A stretch of DNA of 64,000 nucleotides from CAWABB01 sp963780165 (GTDB taxonomy: Bacteria; Bacteroidota; Ignavibacteria; UBA10030; UBA6906), in assembly GCA_963780165.1 (NCBI GenBank), contig CAWABB010000001.1, positions 744,001-808,000 on the forward strand, in the 5' to 3' direction. A program made the position numbers and the translations under genes. The notes under the pieces were generated by a model. It did not search any database and was not told the DNA's origin. It worked only from the letters and a program-made list of their open reading frames with translations. Position 1 is the stretch's first letter, and every line of letters starts with the position of its first letter. Positions 51,438 to 59,310 of this stretch are shown one piece after another.

Positions 51438-52139
51438 TCAGATGCCCTCGCCCGTCAACCGTATCACCGGCGGATAGTCATCTTCATCATTCGAGAAGAC
51501 CGTAAGCGTCCCGGAAACGATCCCTGCGGCATTCGGCACAAACCGGATGTCGAAGTTTGCGCTCGTTCCCGGGCGGATGATGATGGGAAGGACTGTCTCA
51601 AGTGTATAGCGCGGGTTGTCGATCGTGGCCCTGGTGATATTCAGCGCTGCTAACCCGCTGTTTGAAACCTGCAGTTGCCTCAGCTCCCCCTGCCCCACCG
51701 GCACCCTTCCAAAGTCCATCGTGTCCGACGAGATGACGATCTGGGGAAACACTCCTCTGATGACGCGGACGGAGTGAAGTGCGCTCCACGGTCCGCTCCC
51801 ATTATCGTTGTACCCTCTCACTCTATAGTAATACACGTAGCCTTCCGTCTTCCCCACGAGCCGTATTGTTGTGTCGGGGCCGGAGTACGCAGTGTATGGA
51901 AGAGCAAATTCAGTCGAGAGGTCTTCTTCGAGCACGAAGCTGACTGCCCCTGCCACTCTGGACCACCGGAGGATATACGCGCCGGTAGTCGAAATGTCCG
52001 CGGCCGTAATGGTCGGTTCTGGTGGGACTTCGGGATGGGGAGGCTCGGAAGGACCGCCGCTTTCAAAACAGGAGAGATTCAGGAGGAGGCACAGGACCGC
52101 CACCCCGATCGTTTTGCCCCTGCTATGCTTGATCTCCAT
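51438..52139 (-). CDS. Lipoprotein with fibronectin-like and ASH/Hydin domains
   Basis: The 233-residue protein has a lipobox (L-N-L-S-C, cysteine near residue 24), a P/E-rich linker, a fibronectin III-like domain (W-S-R-V-A-G-A-V-S-F-V-L-E-E, then Y-Y-Y-R-V-R-G-Y-N-D-N-G) and a C-terminal ASH/SPD-2/Hydin domain (M-D-F-G-R-V-P-V-G-Q, then G-T-L-T-V-F-S-N-D-E-D). Such proteins bind others at the cell surface or periplasm. It has lower GC than the large genes nearby and ends convergent with ridA. Confidence 0.75.
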   Translation of the reverse strand: MEIKHSRGKTIGVAVLCLLLNLSCFESGGPSEPPHPEVPPEPTITAADISTTGAYILRWSRVAGAVSFVLEEDLSTEFALPYTAYSGPDTTIRLVGKTEGYVYYYRVRGYNDNGSGPWSALHSVRVIRGVFPQIVISSDTMDFGRVPVGQGELRQLQVSNSGLAALNITRATIDNPRYTLETVLPIIIRPGTSANFDIRFVPNAAGIVSGTLTVFSNDEDDYPPVIRLTGEGI

Positions 52140-52253
52140 ACTGATCTCTCAGGGAGGTTCTGCACCACACGGCTACCGGCCTGATCTTTCAGGCAACTCT
52201 CAGGCACTCTTGCACGACCCGGCTTCCGGCGTCGCTGCGGATACTGGCCCTCG

Positions 52254-52730
52254 CTACGTCAGGTGGGTATCGCGAGTCAGGTAGTCCGAGTAGTCTTTGA
52301 CGATTGGAGAATATTCCTGGTTGAGCAGCGGCGAGGACACCATGAAATCGGCAGTCGACCTGTTACAGGCAATCGGGATATTGTAGAGCACCGCTATCCG
52401 CAACAGAGCCTTGACATCGACGTCGTGCGGGTGGGGCTCCATCGGATCCCAGAAGAAGATGACAAAATCGATCTTTCCTTCTGTGATCATCGCCCCAAGC
52501 TGCTGATCGCCTCCAAGGGGGCCCGACCGGAGTTTGTGCACCGAAACCTCGAAATCGCTGCCGAGCTTGCGCGCCCGGGTCTTCATCGCCTTCTCGACGA
52601 GCGTGCCCGTAGTTCCCGTGCACGTGAGCGTGTGTCGCATCAGGTTTTCAGCATTCCACTCCACCCACTCGATGAGGTCCCTCTTCCTGTTGTCGTGAGC
52701 AACAAGGGCTATGTTCTTCTTTGCCTTCAT
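52254..52730 (-). CDS. mgsA: Methylglyoxal synthase
   Basis: The 158-residue protein has the family features: I-A-L-V-A-H-D-N-R-K at the N-terminus, G-T-T-G-T-L around residue 40, S-G-P-L-G-G-D-Q-Q (catalytic Asp) near 70, F-F-W-D-P-M-E-P-H-P-H-D-V-D-V-K-A-L-L-R in two parts (F-F-W-D-P-M-E-P-H, H-D-V-D-V-K-A-L-L-R) and A-C-N-R-S-T-A-D. It converts dihydroxyacetone phosphate to methylglyoxal, a bypass of glycolysis under phosphate limitation. I start at 52730 (M-K-A-K-K-N), since the longer ORF adds unconserved residues. Confidence 0.93.
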   Translation of the reverse strand: MKAKKNIALVAHDNRKRDLIEWVEWNAENLMRHTLTCTGTTGTLVEKAMKTRARKLGSDFEVSVHKLRSGPLGGDQQLGAMITEGKIDFVIFFWDPMEPHPHDVDVKALLRIAVLYNIPIACNRSTADFMVSSPLLNQEYSPIVKDYSDYLTRDTHLT

Positions 52731-53367
52731 CTCAGATCCCCTTCCCCATCCGGCTTCAATGATATGGTCTGACCGATGCTTGCATCGTGCAAGAGTCAAA
52801 TTAGGCGAACGGGAGAGCCAATTTCAAGTCGGCTGGAAATGCAACGAATATCGCAAATAGCGCAGGCGGGATCGGCTATGCCGAAAGTATCTACGATTTG
52901 CATTCTCACTCCCGGAAATCGTATCTTGTCACCTTGAACTGCCGGTGGCAATGACGGCGGCTCTCAACCTGTTCTTCCACATCTCGTCCAATGTCTGACA
53001 CCCTCATGCAAAGCAGGATGTTAAAGGGACTCCCGTTCGCGGATCCGGCGGCCTGCCGTGCTCCTGAACAGTGGAATAAGGTCCTGCAGACGGACGATGT
53101 GCACCCCGGTTGCGGCCCAGGAGCGCGATTTTCGAGGCGCTTCGAGCGCCGGGATCACCACGCTCCCACCCTTACTTGCCAGTATTATCCCTTCAGTCAA
53201 ACAGGTACGCTGCATCGCAGGGTAGCCTTCTTACAGGCAAGGGATCCGTCCATTCACTGCCACTCCATTCGCCCTCAACGATGCTTGTCCGACTCTCAGG
53301 CATGGAGGGCATGTCCCGCAACTCTTTTTGACGTGCGTTCATAATCCCCGCTCAATGCGAAACGACT
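52731..53367. other. Long intergenic region between mgsA and the RND operon
   Basis: I see no convincing gene. Overlapping dyads GATGC-TT-GCATC and TTGCA-TCG-TGCAA lie upstream of mgsA around 52776-52793 and could be an operator. A hairpin GGCGCT-TCG-AGCGCC sits at 53136-53150. TTGACG (53328-53333) and CATAAT (53340-53345) near the TolC gene are too close together to be a standard promoter. Confidence 0.4.
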
Positions 53368-54939
53368 ATGCACAGCAGAATACGAGAACTCTTCTTCCCG
53401 GCGGCCTTCCTCGCGACACTCTTTGTGCGCACGACCGCCTTCGCGCAGACGCCGGCGAATCCTGACAGCGCGCTCCAGGCCATCCTGGACGGGCTCGAGG
53501 GCACCCCTCTCACGCTCCAGCAGGCGGTGCAGTCTGCGCAGTCCAACGCCACCTCGGTTCGCTCCGCGGAGGCGTCAATGCGCGCGGCGCAGGGCGCGGA
53601 ACGCCGGGAACGGGGTGCATTCGACCCGGAGCTGTTCCTCCGTCTGAATCATCTGGATCAAGAAATCCCCACCTCTTCTCCCTTCGCGGGGGCCGAGGTC
53701 CTGAAGACTGCACAAAGCACCTATCAGGGAGGAGTGCGGTTGAATCTCCCCATCGGGACGCAACTCGAGCTGGCCATGACCGGGGACAAGCTGAAGACGA
53801 ATTCTGCGTTCGCCGCATTGAATCCGCAGTACACGTCGTTCGGAAGCCTCAGCGTCAGACAGCCATTGCTTGGCGGCTTTGCCGCCTCCGGACGGAAAGA
53901 ACTCTCGAAGGCGGAGGAGGAACAGGAGGCCGGCAGCGCCAGATACAATCAACAGCTGATCGCCGTGAGCGCAGAGGTCGAACGGGCATACTGGGATCTC
54001 TACGCCGCGGAGCGCGACTTCGCCGTCCAGAAACTGACGCGTGACCGTGCCGAGGCGTTCCTGGCGGAAACGGAAGTGCGTGCGGGATCGGGACTGGTAG
54101 GACCGAATCAGGTCGCGAATGCGCGGACCTTCCTCGCGCAACAGGAATTGCTTCTCTTCGACCGGGACGAACTCCTGGGCCGGCGGTCGGATCAGCTCGC
54201 CTCGCTCATCGGGGTACGTCCGGAATCCGCGACACCGCAGTATCTCCCTATCGACGAGCCGCCGCGCGACTTCGCCCTGGAACCGGCGGACGTGCTGGTC
54301 AAGCGCGCCCTCACAAACAACCTCGACCTGCAAGCGGCGGAGAGAGACGTCAATGCCGCCCGCACGCTCGCGGATGCTGCAGAATGGGAGGCGCTTCCCA
54401 GCGTCGACCTGGTCGGCTCGTACGGCGGAAGCGGGCTTGCAGGCACGTCGCAGGTCATCAACTTTCCCGGTCTTGCGGCACTGCCTGCGCCGGGACGGTC
54501 CATGGGCGACGCATTGAATCAGGGGATCAACCTCGACTACCCGACCTGGAGTGTCGGCCTTGAATTGACCGTGCCTATCGGCCTGCGCAGCGGGCTCGGA
54601 GAACAGGGCCGTCTTGAAGCTCAGGTCCTGAGCGCACAGCAGCGCGCTGTCGCAGTATCCCGCCAGCTGGACGAGCAGGTCCGGGCCACGCATCGCGAGC
54701 TATCGAACGCGAAGGGAAGGCTGAAGGCCGCCAGAGACGGAGTTGAAGCCGCACAGGAGCAGGTCCGAATCGGCTTGCTCGAGTTCCATAACGGACGTGC
54801 AACGGCATTTGAGCTGGTGCGGCTGGGAGAGGATTTCGCCGTGGCGCAGCTTCGGTACTCGGACGCGCTCGTGCGCGCCGCGAAAGCGGCGGCGACAATG
54901 AAAGAATTGACCTCCGGAATCGTATCCACAGATCGCTAG
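53368..54939 (+). CDS. TolC-family outer-membrane efflux protein of the RND operon
   Basis: The 523-residue protein has a signal peptide (cleavage near A-F-A-Q) and two OEP repeats. The first opens with L-T-L-Q-Q-A-V-Q-S-A-Q-S-N-A; the second is centred near residue 310, with K-R-A-L-T-N-N-L-D-L-Q-A-A. Long helices carry heptads. It is followed by adaptor and pump genes in the same direction with gaps of 12 and 33 bases, so the three make a complete tripartite exporter. Placing the TolC gene first is common in this phylum. Confidence 0.88.
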   Translation: MHSRIRELFFPAAFLATLFVRTTAFAQTPANPDSALQAILDGLEGTPLTLQQAVQSAQSNATSVRSAEASMRAAQGAERRERGAFDPELFLRLNHLDQEIPTSSPFAGAEVLKTAQSTYQGGVRLNLPIGTQLELAMTGDKLKTNSAFAALNPQYTSFGSLSVRQPLLGGFAASGRKELSKAEEEQEAGSARYNQQLIAVSAEVERAYWDLYAAERDFAVQKLTRDRAEAFLAETEVRAGSGLVGPNQVANARTFLAQQELLLFDRDELLGRRSDQLASLIGVRPESATPQYLPIDEPPRDFALEPADVLVKRALTNNLDLQAAERDVNAARTLADAAEWEALPSVDLVGSYGGSGLAGTSQVINFPGLAALPAPGRSMGDALNQGINLDYPTWSVGLELTVPIGLRSGLGEQGRLEAQVLSAQQRAVAVSRQLDEQVRATHRELSNAKGRLKAARDGVEAAQEQVRIGLLEFHNGRATAFELVRLGEDFAVAQLRYSDALVRAAKAAATMKELTSGIVSTDR

Positions 54940-54951
54940 ACAAGGACCATC

Positions 54952-56046
54952 ATGAACGCTGACAGTATCGCTCCGGCACGTGGACTCGCAGCCGGCCGCC
55001 TCCTCCTCCTCGCGCTCGTCGCTGCGATCTCGAGCCACTCCGGGTGTTCGAAGCAGGACGCAGGCGGCGGGGGATTCTCCATGCCGCCCACGCCCGTGGA
55101 AGTGGCCCAGGCGACTTCGCAGGAGGTTGTCGACCAATTTGAAGCGGTCGGAACCATCGAGGCCATCGAATCCGTGATTCTCGTCTCGGAGATCGACGCA
55201 ATGGTCGTCGCCCTCCCTTTCAAGGAGGGAAGCGAGGTGAGCCGGGGGGCGCTCATTGCCAGGCTTGACGATGCACAGCTGAACGCGGACCTCCAGAGGG
55301 CTGAAGCGCTCCGCGCGCAGCAGCAGGCAACCTACGAACGCGTCAAGGCGGTTGTCGAGCAGAAGGCCGGCGCCTTACAGGACCTTGACGATGCCGCAGC
55401 GGCCCTGAAGGTCGCCGACGCAAACCTCGCGCTCTCGAAGGCACGTTACGCGAAGACGCGCATTGTCGCCCCCTTTGACGGGTCGATCGGGGCTCGCCGG
55501 GTGAGCGTGGGAACCTTCCTGCGTGCCGGCCAGCCCATTGCCGAGATCGCCAATCTCGATAACATTCGCGTGAGATTTTCGGCGCCCGAAGGATTTCTTG
55601 CCCTGCTCCAGAAGGGGGCCGCTGTAACGGTGACGGTCCCCGTCTACCCGGATCACAAGGTGACCGGGAATATCATAGCCATCGAGCCGGTCCTCAATGC
55701 AGCGACGCGGAGCGGAGAAGTTGCGGCCGTGGTGCCGAATCCGGGACGGAAGTTCATTCCGGGAATGTCAGCCAATGTCGCCGCAGTTCTTGGCGCACGG
55801 CCCAACGCGATCACCGTTCCGAACGAAGCCGTGTTCGCCAACGGAAATCAGTCGTTTGTCTTCGTCGTGAAGCCTGACAGCACCGTCGTGCGGACGGCCA
55901 TAACGCTCGGCTCGCAGCTGACCGACGCGGTGGAAGTTCTCCAGGGCCTGGAGGCCGGCGCGCAGATCGTCCGGGCGGGTCATCAGAAGCTCTTCGACGG
56001 CGCCAGAGTCGTGCCGGTCGCAAGCCAGGGCGCCGCACAGCGCTGA
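54952..56046 (+). CDS. RND efflux periplasmic adaptor lipoprotein (MFP)
   Basis: The 364-residue protein has a signal peptide with a lipobox-like S-G-C (cysteine near residue 34). Lipoyl halves (L-I-A-R-L-D-D-A-Q-L and I-V-A-P-F-D-G-S-I-G) flank a short coiled-coil hairpin, then come a beta-barrel (V-R-F-S-A-P-E) and an MP domain (G-L-E-A-G-A-Q-I-V-R-A-G). It is of the short-hairpin type usual for HAE1 pumps, lipid-anchored to the inner membrane. Confidence 0.9.
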   Translation: MNADSIAPARGLAAGRLLLLALVAAISSHSGCSKQDAGGGGFSMPPTPVEVAQATSQEVVDQFEAVGTIEAIESVILVSEIDAMVVALPFKEGSEVSRGALIARLDDAQLNADLQRAEALRAQQQATYERVKAVVEQKAGALQDLDDAAAALKVADANLALSKARYAKTRIVAPFDGSIGARRVSVGTFLRAGQPIAEIANLDNIRVRFSAPEGFLALLQKGAAVTVTVPVYPDHKVTGNIIAIEPVLNAATRSGEVAAVVPNPGRKFIPGMSANVAAVLGARPNAITVPNEAVFANGNQSFVFVVKPDSTVVRTAITLGSQLTDAVEVLQGLEAGAQIVRAGHQKLFDGARVVPVASQGAAQR

Positions 56047-56079
56047 GAGTGAGCGGGATATGAAACGAGGATACGCTAC

Positions 56080-59000
56080 ATGAGAATCAGCCATCTGTCC
56101 ATCGAGCGGCCTGTCTTTGCCACGGTCATGAGCCTGGCGATCGTGCTCTTCGGGATCATCGCGTTCATCCAGTTGCCGGTCCGCGAGTACCCCGACATCG
56201 ATCCGCCGATCATATCCGTCATCACCATCTACCGCGGCGCGAGTCCGAGCGTCATCGAGACACAGATTACCAACGTGCTTGAGGAGCAGTTTGCCACGCT
56301 CGAAGGCGTGAAGACGATGACCTCCTCGAGCCGCGAAGAGGGATCGGTCATCACGATCGAATTTGAACTGGGCCGGAACGTCGACGAAGCCGCCAACGAC
56401 GTGCGGGACCGGGTCTCCCGGATCCGGGGCACGCTGCCGCGGGAAATCTTCGACCCGATCATTTCGAAGGTGGACGCAAACGCAGAAGCCATCATGTGGC
56501 TGGCGCTCTCAAGCACGCACTACTCCGGATTGGAGTTGACGGACATCGCTGACCGTGTGCTCAAGGAGAAGATCCAGCGCCTCCCGGGGGTGGGGTCCGT
56601 GATCATCGGGGGTGAGCGGCGATACGCGATGCGCGTGTGGCTCGATCCGTTGCGGATGGCCTCGCACGGATTGACCACGCAGGACATCGAGGCCGCGATC
56701 CGGAGGGAGAACGCGGAGATCCCGGCGGGACGGGTTGAGGGCCACGGGCGGGAGCTTGCCGTGCGCACCCGCGGTGAGCTTTCGACAGCCGAGGAATTCG
56801 GGGCGATCATCGTGTCGCAATCGGCGAATGACGTCGTCCGGCTGCGGGATGTCGCCGAGGTGAACCTCGGCGCCGAAGACGAGCGAACACTCGCGCGGTA
56901 CAACGGCGAACCCGCGGTCGGCCTCGGCATCGTGAAGCAGTCCAAGGCGAGCACGGTGGATGTCGCCGCGGAGATCCACGCCGCGTTGCCGGGGCTCTCG
57001 GAGCTGCTGCCCGAAGGGGTCAGACTCGACGTCGCGTTTGACTCTTCCACCTTCATCAACGAATCCATCGCCGAGGTGAAGGAAACGCTGATCATCGCGG
57101 TCGTTCTCGTCGTGCTGGTCGTGCTGGCGTTCCTGAAGAATTTCCGCGCGACCATTATTCCCTCACTGGCAATCCCCATCTCGATCATCGGCGCCCTTGC
57201 CGTGGTCTACTTCGCGGGCTTTACGCTCAATATCCTCACGCTCCTGGCGTTCGTGCTGGCCATCGGTCTCGTCGTCGACGACGCGATCGTCGTCCTGGAG
57301 AACGTGTACAGGCACATGGAGATGGGAAAGACGCGATGGCAGGCCGCCATGGATGCGAGCTCGGAAATCGGGTTCGCAGTGGTCGCGACGACGATCTCGC
57401 TCGTCGCCGTGTTTGTTCCCCTGGCGTTCCTGACGGGGTCGGTCGGACGATTGTTCAATGAGTTCGGCGTGGCGGTCGCGATGGCGGTGCTCATTTCGGG
57501 GTTTGTGGCACTCACGCTGACGCCGATGCTCGCCTCGCAGATTCTCAAGCCCCTTCACGGCGGCGGAAAGGGTTGGGCGACGCGATCCTTCGACGCCTTC
57601 TTTGCATACCTGCACCGTACCTACGAGCGCATCCTGAGGGGTTCGCTGCGGAGAAGCGGGCTCACGATCTCGGCCGGCATGATCACGGTTGTGCTGGCAT
57701 TCGTTCTGTTCAAGCTGCTTCCGAGCGAGCTGGTCCCCACCGAAGACCGGGGATGGGCCTTCGGGATCGAGATCGCTCCCGAGGGAGCGACACTCGACTA
57801 TACCGACAGAAACCTCCGGGAGATTGAGAAGCGCCTGCTAGCGCTTCCGGAGCGCCGGGGGCTGTTCACGGCCGTCGGTCTCTCGTTTGGCGGTCCGGGA
57901 AGCGTCACCAACGGAATCATGTTCATGCTGTTGTCGCCGCGGAGCGAGCGCGACAAGTCCGTCCAGCAAATCGTCCAGGAGCTCTTCCCCCAGCTCATGT
58001 CGATTCCCGGAGTCCTTGCCTTCGTCGTCAATCCGCCGAGCCTCGGGAACGCCTCGTCCAATGGCGTGGAATATGTGCTTCAGGCGGAGACATATGAAGA
58101 GTTGAGCGGGGCCGTCGGCGCGATGATAGGTGAAGCTTCAAAACTCGGATACCTGGTCAACCTCGACAGCGACCTGCGGCTCAACAAGCCGCAGCTCGAC
58201 ATCAAGATAGACCGGGAGCGCGCCGCGGGCCTTGGTGTCTCCGTCGCGGATATCGGCACCACGCTCGAGACGTTCCTCGCCGGGCGTCAGGTGACGAATT
58301 TCAAACGCGGAACCAAGCAGTACTATGTCATTCTGCAGAGCAGGGCCGGCAAACGCGCCACTCCGGCCGCGATCGAGAACATCTATCTCCGGGGGACGGG
58401 CGGACTCGTGCAGCTTGCGAGCGTCGTGAAGATGGAAAAAACTGTGGGGCCCAAGGAGTTGAACCACTTCAATCGTATCCGGTCGGCGACGATCACGGGC
58501 AACCTGGTCCCCGGCGTGACGCTGGGCCAAGCGTTGGACGATCTCGACAACATCGCCAGGACGTCGCTCCCCGCGGGGGTCAAGCATGAATACGCGGGAC
58601 AATCACTGGAGTATAAGTCCTCGAGTTCGGGTCTCTACTTCATGTTCCTGCTGGCGATCGTGTTCATCTACCTGGTGCTGTCCGCGCAGTTTGAGAGCTT
58701 CGTGCATCCGTTCACGATCCTGCTCACCGTTCCCCTTGCGGTATTCGGCGCCCTCCTGACCCTGTACATATTCGGGCAGAGCCTGAATATTTACTCTCAG
58801 ATCGGCCTGATCATGCTGGTCGGTCTGGTGACCAAGAACGCGATCCTGATCGTGGAGTTCGCCAACCAGTTGCGCGCGAGCGGGAAGCAGATTGCCGAAG
58901 CCGTGGTCGAGGCGGCCACGATCCGTCTCCGGCCGATTCTGATGACGTCGTTCTCAACGATTTTCGGAGTGCTGCCGATTGCGATCGGGTTGGGCGCGGG

Positions 59001-59229
59001 TGCGGAATCGCGGCGCCCGCTGGGAATGGCGGTGGTGGGTGGACTATTCTTCTCCACGTTCCTGACCCTGGTGCTCGTCCCCGTTGTCTATGTGCTCCTG
59101 GGACGCTTCACGAAGGTGGAGAAGCGCCGTGGTGCCGGGCCGACAGACGGGGAGAAACGGATACGGACCGAAGTCGGTGGGGTCCAGGTCCCGGAGGGAC
59201 AGCGCTCCTCAGCGGCAGCAGAGGCATGA
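56080..59229 (+). CDS. RND multidrug-type efflux pump (HAE1/AcrB family)
   Basis: The 1049-residue pump has twelve spans and two large periplasmic loops. The start S-I-E-R-P-V-F-A-T-V and the segment V-R-E-Y-P-D-I-D-P-P are family marks. The proton relay is intact: the paired Asp in G-L-V-V-D-D-A-I-V in span 4 and the Lys in V-T-K-N-A-I-L-I-V-E in span 10. This group exports drugs, solvents or lipids; the substrate cannot be told. GAGGA precedes the ATG. The C-terminus is an extended hydrophilic tail. Confidence 0.93.
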   Translation: MRISHLSIERPVFATVMSLAIVLFGIIAFIQLPVREYPDIDPPIISVITIYRGASPSVIETQITNVLEEQFATLEGVKTMTSSSREEGSVITIEFELGRNVDEAANDVRDRVSRIRGTLPREIFDPIISKVDANAEAIMWLALSSTHYSGLELTDIADRVLKEKIQRLPGVGSVIIGGERRYAMRVWLDPLRMASHGLTTQDIEAAIRRENAEIPAGRVEGHGRELAVRTRGELSTAEEFGAIIVSQSANDVVRLRDVAEVNLGAEDERTLARYNGEPAVGLGIVKQSKASTVDVAAEIHAALPGLSELLPEGVRLDVAFDSSTFINESIAEVKETLIIAVVLVVLVVLAFLKNFRATIIPSLAIPISIIGALAVVYFAGFTLNILTLLAFVLAIGLVVDDAIVVLENVYRHMEMGKTRWQAAMDASSEIGFAVVATTISLVAVFVPLAFLTGSVGRLFNEFGVAVAMAVLISGFVALTLTPMLASQILKPLHGGGKGWATRSFDAFFAYLHRTYERILRGSLRRSGLTISAGMITVVLAFVLFKLLPSELVPTEDRGWAFGIEIAPEGATLDYTDRNLREIEKRLLALPERRGLFTAVGLSFGGPGSVTNGIMFMLLSPRSERDKSVQQIVQELFPQLMSIPGVLAFVVNPPSLGNASSNGVEYVLQAETYEELSGAVGAMIGEASKLGYLVNLDSDLRLNKPQLDIKIDRERAAGLGVSVADIGTTLETFLAGRQVTNFKRGTKQYYVILQSRAGKRATPAAIENIYLRGTGGLVQLASVVKMEKTVGPKELNHFNRIRSATITGNLVPGVTLGQALDDLDNIARTSLPAGVKHEYAGQSLEYKSSSSGLYFMFLLAIVFIYLVLSAQFESFVHPFTILLTVPLAVFGALLTLYIFGQSLNIYSQIGLIMLVGLVTKNAILIVEFANQLRASGKQIAEAVVEAATIRLRPILMTSFSTIFGVLPIAIGLGAGAESRRPLGMAVVGGLFFSTFLTLVLVPVVYVLLGRFTKVEKRRGAGPTDGEKRIRTEVGGVQVPEGQRSSAAAEA

Positions 59230-59310
59230 AATTGGTGGCAGCGAGGATCGTCTCACGCCCGACCGCGATGGGGTCTGTCTCGATCTCGCCACAGAGCCAT
59301 GGCAGCGGAA

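Noticed and set aside
52738..52800. TTGACT upstream of mgsA as a promoter -35
   Set aside because: No TAnnTT box at 16-18 bases; the nearest AT-rich hexamer is 27-28 bases away.
53021..53215. Small minus-strand frame (64 residues) before the RND operon
   Set aside because: No recognisable family, no ribosome site, and a GGCGCT-TCG-AGCGCC hairpin lies in the middle; more likely non-coding.
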